DNA of 64,000 nucleotides from Arbacia lixula (taxonomy: Eukaryota; Echinodermata; Echinoidea; Arbacioida; Arbaciidae): contig OZ022586.1 of NCBI GenBank assembly GCA_963669155.1, positions 5,817,278-5,881,277 on the forward strand, written 5' to 3'. Position numbers and translations under genes: made by a program. Positions 22,969 through 34,696 of this stretch are shown piece after piece. The notes beneath the pieces were generated by a model. The model saw nothing but the letters and a program-made list of their open reading frames with translations. It did no database searches and was not told the DNA's origin. Every line of letters begins with the position of its first letter. Position 1 is the first letter of the stretch.

Positions 22969-23314
22969 TTTAAAGAGGGCCTATCCCTTTTACAAACATA
23001 TGAAAACTTCATGAAAGTTTGCACACATTTAGCACGTATCTTTGGGATACCAACTGTAAAATTTTAAGGTCAGAGGTACTATAACTCCTGTAGAATAAAT
23101 GAAAATCTAAAACTGAGATTTGATTCAAATTGATGGCCGACCGTTGACTTTTTGAAATCATAACTATTTTTGTGGTACGAAAAAAGAAAAGTCAAAACCA
23201 AATATTTTGCTTTGTAGATTCCTGGGAAAGATTATATAGCCACTTTCTCTCAAATGATGACAAAGTCAGAGAATTTTCAGAATTAGGTCTGCAAAAGGGA
23301 CGGGCTACCTTTGA
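22969..23314. mobile_element. Diverged relative of the 525-bp TTAA element
   Basis: Begins TTAAAGAGGGCC...ATCCCTTTTAC and ends 'GCAAAAGGGACGGG...CTTTGAA', resembling both ends of the family at 24786-25313. It keeps the central 'tttttgtggtacgaaaaaag'. About 346 bp, internally shorter and strongly diverged. Confidence 0.55.
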
Positions 23315-23639
23315 ATGGTATAGGTTGCCGCTACCCCCCCCCCCCCCATGTATGTGAGACAGATTAATTGCTGCTCTACATGGTATTTGTGTATTCAGTA
23401 TAAAAGGCACACATGAGACACAATGAGTTAAGCACAGTTTGAATCTATGGTTGAAGTGAGTGAGGTACTTCTTGTGATGTGCACAGATATTTTACCATTG
23501 TTGGAAGCTGAGCAAATACAAAATTACAATGGATTGTTTTCTTGAAGGTTCAGGAGTATCAGATACGATACACGCAACCACTGCCTTAGGCTTAGAGGCA
23601 GCCACAACTAGCAATAATGTGCCAGAGCTTAACCATGGC

Positions 23640-23658
23640 AGAGAGGGAGAGAGAGAGA

Positions 23659-23721
<63 letters not shown>
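23640..23721. repeat. (GA)n microsatellite
   Basis: Long GA run followed by a G-rich stretch. ORFs of alternating Arg-Glu or Ser-Leu crossing it are artefacts. Confidence 0.95.
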
Positions 23722-23726
<5 letters not shown>

Positions 23727-24785
23727 TTGTATTGTATGGGGGGTGGGGGGGGGGGCGTAGGGGGGTACATGTATGAGTGAGAGAAAAACAGAGAGAGAGA
23801 GATGTCTCTGAAGAGAAAGAATTAGTGAGAGAGTGAGGGGTTTGGGCAGGACACTGGCACCACACAGAAGTTCATATAAGATTCTTGAGTGGTTAACCCT
23901 TTACGTGCTTTGTTCACCAATAATTGGTGCACATCTCCTACATCAATAGCAAGGAGAAAAGGACCTTACTTCACTAATCTGTTCACCCTTGAATCCTGCA
24001 AGGTGGGCAGTAGGCCATTAACACATGGCCAGGCTTGAAAGAGCCGTGTAACTCTTATTTAGGGGGTTAAAATTCTAAGAAATGTTTATATTTTAGCTTG
24101 GTAAGCTGTAGTTGGGTAGAGGTAATAATCCAAAGCTTAAAATAAACTGCTCGATGAAGAAGAATACTTAAAGAAGAATTAAACCCTTACATTAATTGGA
24201 TTTAATAGAAACAGAACAATCAGAAAAAATAGATTGGTAAAAGTTTTAGAAAAAATTTATGTTACAAGGAGGTTGGGAATATTTTAAAATCATGATTACA
24301 AGCATTGACTCCTGATTGAATGCTAAGCTTCGTAGGTAACTAAATAGATCAAAAACGATATGTACTGTATCAAGTCAGTTTTCACTTGCCTACCTTTGAA
24401 ATAGGGAGCCATCTAACAGGTCTAGTATTTCAGATTTTTAAACACAATCAACTTGTTTACAATCTTTTTATCAAACCTTTGCTAATCTGTTTCCTTTATA
24501 TGTGTTCTGTTTTGTTCAAGTAAACCTATTGTAGAGGTTTAATTCCTCTATAAATATAATCCAAAGCTCAAAATAAAGGGCTATCTGATGAAGAGGACTT
24601 CAAAGGGTTCAGCGTCCTCGCCTAGACTAATGAGACAATGCAGCAATGATAGGTTCATTGTGACAGTTGTTGAGCTCTGAGTAGAGCTGCTCCTTGTTTG
24701 ACCAGTACAACAAAGGGAACAGGAAGTGTGGTAGAATGGTCATGGAGAAGGGAGGATGAATAGTATAGTGTCAGCCAGCCTTGGT
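23722..24785. other. Non-coding stretch
   Basis: No exons or repeats recognised apart from a repeated phrase 'aatccaaagct(t/c)aaaataaa' at about 24127 and 24559. Confidence 0.4.
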
Positions 24786-25313
24786 TTAAAGACAGCTAGT
24801 CCCTTTTTCAGATCACCACAAAACCATCGAAACATTTGCAAAACATATAGAGAAGTGTTAGCAAGCTCTATATTCACAATTTGAAACTGATACGCAGTGT
24901 AAAATTCAAATAATGCACGTAAACAACGTCTGATTAATAGTCTTTACCTCAGGCTCTTAGCAGTTTGTGTTGAAATATCTGCTTTATTGATTAATCTGTT
25001 TATTAAATTATAAAACGCATTATGAAAAACATTATTCTATGGAAGGAATCATCTCCAAAGTTTGGTAGTTAATCATAAAATTAGGATTTCACACACACAT
25101 AATAACCACATAGATACTGTAACAAAGACTAATACTTTTTTCGTGGTACGAAAAAAGTCGGTTTGAAATTTAACGGCTGAATTTTATTACATATACAGAA
25201 AGCTTCAACATGCTATATTCTTAGAAATGGTCTTGAATCACACTTTCTTCACTTTACGATCGTGATAGACGATTTCAAATTTTAAGCTTGCAAAAGGGAC
25301 GGACAATCTTTAA
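24786..25313 (+). mobile_element. 525-bp TTAA-flanked element, copy 1
   Basis: Starts TTAA-AGACAGCTAGTCCCTTTT and ends AAAAGGGACGGACAATCT-TTAA. The imperfect terminal inverted repeats and TTAA flanks resemble piggyBac-type target duplication. Between them is a conserved, non-coding body including the palindrome CTTTTTTCGTGGTACGAAAA. Copies at 51538-52085 and 56329-56857 on the same strand and 59275-59799 reversed are about 90% similar by eye. The right end shares its TTTAAA with the next element. Confidence 0.85.
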
Positions 25314-25680
25314 AGGGGAACTTCACCCTGAAATTATTTTGGTTTCAATACAAAGAGACAAATTAAAGAAACATATGAGTGAAGGTTTGACGAAAATCGG
25401 TCAAAGGACAAGAAAGTTATTTGATTTTACAGTTTTGATTTTGTGATGTCACATGCAAGGTGCTCTCGCATATCTTGTGTACAATTTTTTTTTGAAAATG
25501 TACATTTTCTCACAAAGATATGCATCCATTTACTTGTGCATTTAATACATTATTAGAAATACATGTTTACACACATACCTGTACAAAAAATCATTCTGTT
25601 GACAAAAACAGAAAAAAGCAATTTATCGGCTTGTTTTATACACAACATATGGGAGAGCACCTCGCACTTCTCCCATTCAT
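25310..25680. mobile_element. 550-bp TTAA fold-back family, copy 1 (right arm lost)
   Basis: Starts at the TTAA of the preceding element with 'AAAGGGGAACTTCACCCTGA' and continues '...gtgaaggtttgacgaaaatc' to 'tatgggagagcacctcgcac'. That is the left arm and centre of the fold-back at 32844-33400. The right arm is missing from about 25670. Confidence 0.75.
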
Positions 25681-25917
25681 CAAATATTTTTTTCATCAAC
25701 AAGCATGAATTAATGGTCCATGGTTAGGATTTAGGGTTAAGGTAAAACTAAACCAAACTTTGTTTGTGGGATTATCTAATGTAGTATCGGGCCCTATTTG
25801 TATGTAAAGGGTTGGTGGTAGGCGTATACATACATGCATGTTTGTGTTTGTGTTTGTGTGTATGTGTGTGTTATTGGAATGTAGGCCCGCTTTCATACAG
25901 AAGGTGACTGACTGGTA

Positions 25918-26010
25918 AGTCTAGTCTAGCCTCAAGGCTGGTGGCCATTTTCAATCAAAACTACAATACTCAATAAACGGGTCTGGCTGTGGTAGACCAT
26001 AATTATCATT
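25918..26010. repeat. Dispersed CTAGTCT-GGGTCTGGCTG repeat
   Basis: Shares 'ctagcctcaaggctggtggc', 'caatactcaataaacgggtc' and 'tggctgtggtagac' with copies near 21133, 35517 and 56085. Origin unknown. Confidence 0.45.
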
Positions 26011-26060
26011 CTTCATTTTTGTGAATTTCTTTTCTGGCTTGTCCAAACTGATGGAGAAAT

Positions 26061-26686
26061 TTAAAGGTTCCCTGTAATCAAAATGTATGTTGACGTCTGT
26101 TGATGCAACTTAATATGTATTTAACAAAATCACTAACTGTTCAATGGAATTATGTGTCCTATATTTTAAAATAATTTTTTCTATATTTTTCTCAGCACTG
26201 ATAAGCCCCGCCTCCAAAAATATCCTCCAACTCAAGATTCTTGTTGTGACGTCATCAGAGGTAAAACTTAGCAGGATAACAGACAGAATTATGCACAAAT
26301 TACACATTGCAATGACTACCTCCACCTGCCCACAAGATCATCACATGTCTTCACACAATACAACCTAACAACCTTTCATGTGGGAATAATCGTTTCCTTA
26401 TGTGATGCTATTATAAGCACTTGCAGGTAGTCATTGCAATGTTTAGTTTGTGCATAAATTATACCTATTATCTTGCTAATTTATACCTGTGATGATGTCA
26501 CAACAAGAATCTTGAGTTGGAGGATATTTTTGGAGGCGGGGCTTATCAGTGCTGAAAAAAAATATAGAAAAATTATTTTAAAATAAAGGACACATATTTC
26601 CATTGAGCCGTTACTGATTTTGTGATATACATATTAAGTTGCATCAACATAAGTCAACATGCATTTGGATTGCAGGTACCCTGTAA
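26061..26686. mobile_element. Long fold-back element with ~270-bp arms, TTAA end
   Basis: The left arm TTAAAGGTTCCCTGTAATC...'gccccgcctccaaaaatatc' is mirrored by 'gatatttttggaggcggggc'...GCAGGTACCCTGTAA at the right. The arms stay paired for most of their length to a centre near 26350-26400. The left flank is TTAA and the right is degenerate. Short plus and minus frames in it are chance. Confidence 0.8.
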
Positions 26687-27050
26687 GGGGAGAGTGACTA
26701 GTCTTGTGCATACCAGACTGTGTTTTGTTCTGTTGAATTTTAAATGTCCTAAGGCCTTTGAGCCAGGCTAGTCCAAGTCTAGTTTCCAGGCTGACATTTC
26801 AATTGTGGACAGACAGGAGGGAGGTAAAGAGCAGAAGTCAGATTGTCAGAGACAGGTGATGATGTATTCAACATCCTAGCTCTACCAGACATGTGCTTGA
26901 ACCAGTCCATAGGGCAGGTGCCATATCCATTTCAACCTTACTAAGCCTAGTTAGCAACTAAACTGCAGTCGGCCATTTTAGTAACTACATGTAACCAGGC
27001 TAATAAGTTTTCATTGATATAGCTCCAGAGTTCCATGCTGACTTTTTTTT

Positions 27051-27551
27051 TTAAAGAGGGTTTGGAAATCATTTTGAGTTTTTTTTGCATTGATAGTCAG
27101 CTATGAAGTTTAGTTGGTCCAGAAAAAGCAGAAATATGAAAGAAACATATTAGTGAAGGTCTGACAAAAGTCCATCAAAGAATAAGAATTTTTTGAATTT
27201 TTAATTTTGTGACATCACGTGCCAGGTGCTTTTCCCTCTCTTGTGTGCTGTACGATTCCATTTTCTGATTTTGATTGAGGACTTTTTTTCACAAAGAGTT
27301 ACATAAAGTTGTAAAAACTTGCTTCTAATGATGTTTTAAATGCACTTGTAAGTAAAATTATGCATATCCTTTTGAGAATTCAAAAACATCTACACAACAC
27401 AGGGGAGAGCACATCACAAAATAAAAAAAAATAAAAGATCATAACGTTCTCATCCTTTGACAGATTTTCATCAAACTTTCACTAAGATGTTTCTTTCATT
27501 TTTCTGCTTTTATTGAAACCAACTTTATTTCAAGATGGATTATCCCTTTAA
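27051..27551. mobile_element. 550-bp TTAA fold-back family, copy 2
   Basis: TTAA at both ends (27051, 27548). Left arm has 'aaagaaacatattagtgaag'. The right arm has 'tttcatcaaactttcactaa', 'tgtttctttc' and 'attatcccTTTAA'. Diverged from copy 3, with a different central section. Confidence 0.75.
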
Positions 27552-27579
27552 GTTTTCAAGATTTCAGGGGTAGGGAGTT

Positions 27580-27830
27580 GTAATTTGGGCTCCTGTGTGT
27601 TCCGGCAACTGCATAGGGTTGGAAAAGAAGGGTGTCTTTGACCCCTTCCACACCAGCTAGTTAAGCATACAACATGACGGGGCAGGAGTAGAATAGGTGT
27701 GAATCAATTTGGGCTCCGGTGTGTCCCGGCACTGCATAGAATGGGAAAAGAAGGATATCTTCGACCCCTTTCACACCAGCTAGTTAAGCATATAACGTGT
27801 CGGGGTAGGAGTAGAATAGGTGTGAATCAG
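27580..27830. repeat. ~123-bp tandem duplication
   Basis: 'atttgggctcc(t/g)gtgtgt', 'ccttycacaccagctagtta' and 'ggagtagaataggtgtgaat' each occur twice, at about 27590-27706 and 27709-27828. Confidence 0.85.
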
Positions 27831-28442
27831 GTCCAAGTCTAGTGCGCACCATGGAAAGTTCTATGACATCGTATTTTTTCAGACAGAACAATCTGGAGTG
27901 CTAACAGTTTGATTTGTCACGAGTTGTTGGTTGATGCAAAGTTCATGGATGATACTCAGATTTCTGAGAAATACCACAAACAACTGAACTATTAGTAATG
28001 TACTTTATGCCACATTCAGTGTCACTAAGGAAAAACTAAAATAGCTTTTTGTGGTGATATTTCATCAAGTAAATATTCTTGTAACAGTCCTTGGGATATT
28101 TAATTCTAAATTTTTACACTTTTTGACAAATCGGGACCAAATTTTGTGTGAGTATGACATAAATAATTCAGAACCCAACAATGCCTATTGTGAGTGATGT
28201 ACCCAAACATGTCATTGTGATCTATCAAGAGTGACTCATGGTCTGGTAGAGGAGAAGGAGACAAAGAAGAGAAGACAATGGAGTATTTTGGGCTACCCAT
28301 CCCCCTCAAAATACCTTACCCTTGTCAGTTAGAGGTCAGCCTCAAGTCGCAAGATTGTCATCCTGTGGTTTAGCCTCATCAATGTACTTTCTGTATCTCT
28401 GCCCTTTTGTCATGATTTGTTCTGTGACTCATGCGTTGTGGA
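27831..28442. other. Non-coding stretch
   Basis: Nothing recognised. Confidence 0.4.
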
Positions 28443-28632
28443 TACACTCCAACTCAAAGGAATTGGCATAGGGAAAGGAAAAGGGAAGAAATGAAAGGAG
28501 CCGCAGTTTTAAACCGTGGTATATTTTGGCCAGTTCAGCATGAAACACGATGCTTTAGCCTAAAAAGCATCATGTTTCATGCTGAACTTCCCTTTTCCTT
28601 TTCCTATTCCAATTCCTTTGAGCTGTAGTGTA
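28443..28632. mobile_element. TA-flanked fold-back element, copy 2
   Basis: TA-CACTCCAACTCAAAGGAATT at left and AATTCCTTTGAGCTGTAGTG-TA at right. The right arm has an internal deletion after 'catgctgaact', so the palindrome is uneven. Confidence 0.85.
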
Positions 28633-28748
28633 CACTATAACAACTGTGACTGGCAGCTGCACTTTAGAAACAATACAATTCTGACCTGATTGCATCACAT
28701 CCACCTACAGCTACGTGCAGTGTGATTGTATGCAGATTCCACGTTACC

Positions 28749-28932
28749 GTCACATTCACAGTCACAGTCACAGTCACAGTCACATTCACAGTCACAGTCA
28801 CATTCACAGTCACAGTCACAGTCGCATTCACAGTCACAGTCACATTCACATTCACAATCACAGTCACATTCACAGTCACAGTCACAGTCACAGTCATAGT
28901 CACATTCACATTCACAGTCACAGTCACAGTCA
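28749..28932. repeat. (TCACAG/TCACAT)n hexanucleotide microsatellite
   Basis: About 30 hexamers alternating CACAGT and CACATT. The 6-bp period leaves several frames open on both strands (His-Ser, Val-Thr), which explains the long ORFs here. Confidence 0.95.
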
Positions 28933-29063
28933 CGGTTGTGGCAAACTACAACCCCCTCGACGATATCGAGAAACTGCCAAAAGAGACCATCAACCTATTA
29001 GAAGAAATCAGGAATAAAGGACATGAAAAGTATTATTTGAAGATTGAATATTTGTGGTCACGT
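28933..29063 (+). other. Possible short exon after the hexamer repeat
   Basis: Next to the microsatellite one frame reads VVANYNPLDDIEKLPKETIN then 'LLEEIRNKGHEKYYLKI'. It has varied, protein-like composition and a helix-forming pattern. There is no convincing donor and no family I recognise, so it may be chance or an exon remnant. Confidence 0.15.
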
Positions 29064-29129
29064 AATTACAAATGATACAAAGCATGTGGTGGGCCATTAT
29101 GTGACATTGAGAATGAAAAAGTACACCAA

Positions 29130-29710
29130 TATGCTTTTCACACTGGCAAAAATTAGCCCCGTACTATCCTTAGCCCCGTACTTTCCCTAACCCCTTACTA
29201 TTTTTTGAAGCTTTTCACACTGGCATTTCTTAGCCCCGTACTATTTCTTAAACCCGACTAGCTTTTCACACTGTTCTCACTCGAAATCGTTAGCCCCGTA
29301 CTTTCTCGACAGCTTATGAATATTCATGAGTATACGTCTTGCACATCGGCTCTTTACCACTCCGCATCAAGGTCACTCGCCCGTCGGGCCTTATCTGATT
29401 GGTCTCGGCGTCTCGGCCTTGCGAGCTGACACGGCATTCCCTTAGCCCCGTACTATTTTTCGTTTCTTTTCACACTGGCGCTCTTAGCCCCGGACTATTT
29501 GGCTTGGCCCTGCAATTGCGGTGTTAGCCCTGCTTTTTTGCAGGGCCAAATAATCCCGGATTATTGGTGGGGCTAGCCGACTTTGGTAAAAACCAATGTG
29601 AACAGAAAGTGGTCTAAGCTTAGCCCCGTACTATAGGTGGGGCTAAGGGGGGGCCTTAGCCCCACCTATAGTACGGGGCTAAGGAAATTTTTGCCAGTGT
29701 GAAAAGCATA
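29130..29710. mobile_element. GGGGCTA-module TA-flanked element, copy 2 (best copy)
   Basis: Ends are TA-TGCTTTTCACACTGGCAA and TTGCCAGTGTGAAAAGCA-TA, perfect inverted repeats. Internally 'TTAGCCCCGTACTAT' or its complement recurs about ten times, often followed by a repeat of the terminal 'ctttTCACACTGGC'. A GC-rich middle holds 'catgaatattcatgag'. No coding capacity. The reiterated terminal modules look like multiple protein-binding sites. Confidence 0.8.
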
Positions 29711-29910
29711 CAAGTGTGCACACATAGAACTGAGAAGGGTGTAAACAGAGTGTGTCATTGGTTCTATAAAGGGACCATGGAAGAAAGAGTAATCTGATGG
29801 ATTATCTCAATTCTCTTCTGTGGTTTGTCTTTCCACCTGTACCCTTTGTAGACCCGGCTGTAGACAATTATAATCCCTTCTTGTCCTAGAAAAAAAAATG
29901 CAGTTCATTA

Positions 29911-30319
29911 GGTGCATCTTCATTAGCCTGATCAGACAAACTAGCGAGCTATTTTGGTGATCTGGGGAACTAGCCTGAAGTTGCAATCGCGTCTTCATTA
30001 GCTTGAAACTCGGGATACGTAAGCTCGAAACTCGGGATGCATAAATTATCTCGATGTTCGCTCATTCGCAGTTTACCAGGGGAATAGGCCACAACCGCAT
30101 AGCTTCAGTTGTGAGCTCGCATTCACGCACGTATAAAAACCTAACGTAAACAATGCCTCGTGCGCTCATGCATGCCGGGGTCGGGAAATTTTCAGGCTAA
30201 TGAAGACGCTCCATGCTAGCTCGAGCTAATTCGTGAATTCCCTCGAGCTAACTCCATCTAGTCCAAGATTTCTTGGGAAATTTTCTCAACCAAATAGCTA
30301 CTATAGCTAAGACACCCCT
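29911..30319. mobile_element. GCGTCTTCATTAGC family, copy 1
   Basis: Starts GGTGCATCTTCATTAGCCTG, contains 'gcaatcgcgtcttcattagc', 'ggaataggccacaaccgcat', 'tttcaggctaatgaagacgc' and 'caagatttcttgggaaattt'. It ends in a worn 'agctaagacacccct'. Compare the complete rearranged copy at 34697-35459. Confidence 0.75.
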
Positions 30320-31593
30320 ATGGAGTTTTGTGTGTATATCTTGTGTATTTAAGGTGCAATAAAGACTTAATGGGAGGGAGAACAAGGAATCCAGTTGTTT
30401 GGTAGAAGACAATGGCTCCTGTTTGGCTGGGGTGGTTAGACATGGTTTGGGTGAATCATCCATGAATCCACGACTATTCACTCCAGTGATCTTTGTTTGA
30501 TGAGCTCATTTTCACTTAATAATGAGCTTCATGGGCATCTATAAATTCTGTATTATGATATAACACTCTTAAAACATTTGAGAAGCATTGAAGATTTGCT
30601 ATTTTTAAAATGGTAAGAATAACCCATGGTGTAATTCAGAATCCAGACCAATCATTCAACTATCAGCTATTTCTTGTAATTTCATCAGACCAAAATGTAA
30701 CTAGTCATAGTTTTGTCAAGGTGCATTAAAATTGTTTTTAGCCATGAACTTGTTGTACATTAGCATGATCTATCAAGCATTCCTGATCCCAAACGCTCGT
30801 GCAAAACACAGTCCTATTTTATAAACCTCCCTCCTCCAAATTGCCTGACCCGTGTTTGAAAATGAATAGATTTTTTTTTTTACTGGAGAGGAGGTTGTGA
30901 GCTTGTGATTATACATGTCATTCAATGAACAGATGTTGAAATGTTAGAACTACCCGACCAGTTGGAAGCCCAATCTTTCTTGTCACATTCCTGTGGAGTA
31001 AGGGGAATGACTCAACGTCTGTTTGCCTCTCACAAAGCCAGAGGTACAGGGAGCGCCCGGCCGGCCGCCGGCTGGCCACTTCTCTCTTACTTCTCTCTTT
31101 GTGTGTGATGATTCACACGCTTACTGCCTGTCAATAAACCAATAGGGGCTTGCCTTCCTCTGGGCTTCCTCAACGCATGCAGCCAGTCAAAAGTTCATGC
31201 TCACTTGAGCTGAAAATATACTTTGAGCTGTTGCAGAGTCTTCAATTGAATTGAATTTATTGACACCATTAACGTGATGAATTATATTTTGTCAGAAACT
31301 ATCGTACTGATACATTACAATTTCATGGATTTCAACTTTCACCAGAAAGTCAGATATATGTCTAATTATAAAGAGCAGTTGAAATCTGTTAAGAGATTTG
31401 ATTTCAGGAACGGTAAACATGCAGGAACCGCTTTGTATCAACACGTTCATTTGTTTGTAATATCAGTGTTAAATGGTTCCTTCTGGCATGGACCCTACCA
31501 CGAAGGGTCCATGCTTCTGGTGATCTTGATGTCAACCTTGCTTACCAATCTGCCTCAGCAATATTGTGGTATTAGGGCGCATGAGTATAGATG
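30320..31593. other. Non-coding stretch
   Basis: Contains a short hairpin 'catggaccctaccacgaagg' + 'gtccatg' near 31489-31513. No genes seen. Confidence 0.4.
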
Positions 31594-31777
31594 TACACTA
31601 CAGCTCAAGGGAATTGGCATAGGGAAAGGAAAGGGAAGAAAGAGAAGGAGCCGCAGTTGTAAACCACAGTATATTTTGTCCAGTTCAGCATGAAACATGA
31701 TCTTTTTAGGCTTAAGCATTGTGTTTCATGCTGAACTGGACTTATACCTTGGTTTAATTCCTTTGAGCTGCAGTGTA
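31594..31777. mobile_element. TA-flanked fold-back element, copy 3
   Basis: TA-CACTACAGCTCAAGGGAATT at left and AATTCCTTTGAGCTGCAGTG-TA at right. The right arm lacks its CCCTTTCC block. Confidence 0.85.
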
Positions 31778-32843
31778 TGAGCAGGGATGTACAGTAGATG
31801 CAAGTATGCATTCCATTCAAAAAAGTTTAGATTAAAATTCCACTATGTGTCTCCCATATTGGGGATCCGAGTAGCCTGCTCCAAGGCTGTTGCATGTTTC
31901 TACTTGCATTATGAAAATGTAGCCCCCGCAAATCGCTTGTATTTTCTTTTCTGGAACAAGAAAAAACCACCGATATTCCTAGATTGAGTGAGAGAAGTAT
32001 TGGACCCCATGTAGTGTACTGCTGTGAGACGTGCTTGCAATCCATACCTGCGATTTGTGTGATATATATTGTCAAGTTATCTGTCTATTTATTTTAAAAA
32101 ATAAGTCCATACAGGAGCCTTGAATCAAGGCAAGCCTTGTAGTATGCAGGAAGGAGATCATTGGTACTTGCAGGTGATTTAGCTCCACTCCAAACCAGAT
32201 CAGATCAGGGGCGAGCTAGTGCACCCCTACAAGCAAGGCTGGGGGCTCCAGTGAATGGCTGGTCTGTGTGGAGCCAGGGTACCAACCAACCCCCAGGACA
32301 CAATGCCCTACATTCTCTCCCATCCCTACACATAACCCTGTAGTCTCCTCTCACAGACCCTGTTGTGACCTGGTGGTGTCACTTCATATTCTAAGCCATA
32401 ATGATGATTGTTTCGTACGGAAAAATACCTCTTTCCCCATTATTTCAAGAACACTTTTCTATAATGTTCACCTCATAGAAACAAGTACAAATTAGCCAAA
32501 AACACTACCCAAAATTACTTTTACCATTGCACGTATGCTTTTACAAAATTTTTGTAACATTTAAAGAACACAAACAATCACTATCTTTTCATTATTCACT
32601 ATGTCGATCCTACTTTTTCACGCGGAGTATGCATAAAAAAGAACCCCCTTTTCATTGAAAATAGCCCCTCATGAATACCCAACACACAGTCAACGTAAAA
32701 CGAGTCCACCTTTTGGTATTGACTATCTATATTTTTCTGAAAGGGGCATTGGTTTCAGACAGCAAGGTCTCCATGATTTACTCAGCTGGCGCTGACATCC
32801 TTCTGAAGGAAGCCAGCATGGCTCGTCTACCAAAGCCCTGTCA
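31778..32843. other. Non-coding stretch
   Basis: No recognised features. Confidence 0.4.
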
Positions 32844-33400
32844 TTAAAGAGATATTTCACCCTGAAATCATTTTTGTTTCAATAAAAGCAGACACCGTCA
32901 TGAAAGAAACATATTAGTGAAGGTTTGATGAAAATCGGTCTAAGGAAAAGAAAGTTACAACTGTATGGTCTTGTAAAGTTTTGATTCTGTGACGTCACGA
33001 GTGAGTTCTTCCCAATATGTTGTGTACATATGTTTTAACAAATGTACATTTTCTCAAAAAGATATGCATCCTTGTATTTGTGCATTTGATACATCATTGG
33101 TAGAAGGATTTTACACACAAACTTGAAAAAAAATTATTCTGTTGTCACAAAAAAAGAAGAAAAAGAACAATTTATAGAATAATTCTGTACACAACATATG
33201 GGAGAGCACCTCACACGTGACGTCACAAACTGAAAACATAAAAATCTAAAAACTTTCGTTTCATATCATATCAACTTTTGTAACATATTTAGCAACTTTC
33301 TTTTCCTTTGACAGATGTTCGTTAAACCTTCACTTATATGTTTCTTATGTGTTTGCTTTTATTGAAACCAACTTATTTTCAGGATGAAGTATCCCTTTAA
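32844..33400. mobile_element. 550-bp TTAA fold-back family, copy 3 (complete)
   Basis: TTAA-AGAGATATTTCACCCTGA at left; TTCAGGATGAAGTATCCCT-TTAA at right. The arms pair through 'gaaacatattagtgaaggtt' / 'aaccttcacttatatgtttc' and 'tgacgtcac' / 'gtgacgtca'. AT-rich middle. No ORF. Confidence 0.85.
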
Positions 33401-33446
33401 AGCTTGGTCATTACCCAGTTTCATACAGGGCCAGCACACAGTAGTA

Positions 33447-33735
33447 TTAAAGACAACAGTGTCCCTTTTGCAGGTCAAAAAAAAAATTAAATTAAATTTT
33501 GCCCCCCCAAAATGGAAGAAGATCATCTATCAGAACTTCCTTCCCAATAATAGAACAGGAAACCAACTTTAAGCGAAATTCAAATGGTAAAAACAACATT
33601 AAACTCATACCCAAACTTCTCATCTTTAGTGATTTAGACTTTTGTTTGATTTTCTATATTCTGATATTTGCACTACTCACTCAAGTCTACTGTACTATTA
33701 AATTAAACTAATTACCAGGTAGCATGTCCCTTTAA
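33447..33735. mobile_element. TTAA-flanked element with the 525-bp family's left terminus
   Basis: Starts TTAA-AGACAACAGTGTCCCTTTTGCAG in a form very close to the 525-bp family's left end, and ends 'GCATGTCCCT-TTAA'. The 289-bp body differs. It may be a related subfamily or a deletion derivative. Confidence 0.45.
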
Positions 33736-34679
33736 CACTCCTGTCAAGTCAGTGATTAGAAGCATTCTGATGGGACTGCTCATGAATGTTTCCAGGGTAA
33801 CTGACACCATTTTGTAGCGGCCGCGCCCTTGCCTGTTCTCTGTGCTTTCATCTGTCATTACCTGTTTGCATTCTCTCAAAATCAACTGCAACTGTTATTA
33901 TAACATTGTTTTGAATTGCTCTAGCTGCTGGGATGCTGTGCTCGCTGGGTTGAGTGTGATGGAGGCTTTGCTGGTATGCAGGAGAGTAGAAGCAGAGAGA
34001 GAAGGGGGGTTAGAACAGACCCAAACAGGGGGTCAAGTGTTCCCCTCTGTGGTCAAAAGATATTTCCTTGATGAGAGTCAGATTTTTTCCAGATTTCTTA
34101 CATATCCAGACCAGCCCTCCACCTCTCTCCCACATGCTTATTAAAGGTACATACAGAGAGGTGGTGAGCAGTACAAGTAGTACTGATCACGGGTCGTAAT
34201 GATGGCAGAAAGGTTCTTCCATCATGACCCGGTCTGAATTAAGTTTAGTTTTAACTGTGCTATCATTTTTAGATGATTCCTTCCTGGTATCCTGAAATCA
34301 TGCAAGAATAGGACCCATGGTCATGGCAGATAGAATAGAATTGATTACGAATCCTGTAGCTTTTACCACATCTACCAGTACAGCCTAACCTTTAGAAGAA
34401 GTTTCTCACTTTTTTCTGAAATGGGTTGTGAAGCTATTGACCGTGAGATTTCATACATGTTATCAGTAGAGTACACTGCTGATTCAATGTCAAGTTTCAT
34501 CACTTTTGTCAAAGGGTTACACTTCTCCCTTTAAGAGGACTCGGTGTCAAACCCACCATGCAATCTCAAACAGCACACAATTATATGCTGAGCCAGGATA
34601 CCCCGCAGTGTCAGGGCTTAATGGTGTATCAGGTGAACAGCTCCTAAATGAAAGAAAGCAGGCTCACCCCAACTTCACC
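33736..34679. other. Non-coding stretch
   Basis: The 100-codon plus-strand frame near 33842-34144 shows no motif or splice support. Nothing else recognised. Confidence 0.4.
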
Positions 34680-34696
34680 TTGAGCCCATTGTGACT

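Noticed and set aside
24786..25313. Autonomous piggyBac transposon
   Set aside because: Only TTAA flanks and inverted ends are present. There is no transposase frame, and the ends do not start with the usual CCC/CCY, so the element is called non-autonomous with family unassigned.
28664..29075. Long frames of His-Ser or Val-Thr repeats on both strands
   Set aside because: They are translations of the 6-bp TCACAG/TCACAT microsatellite, which leaves several frames open at once.
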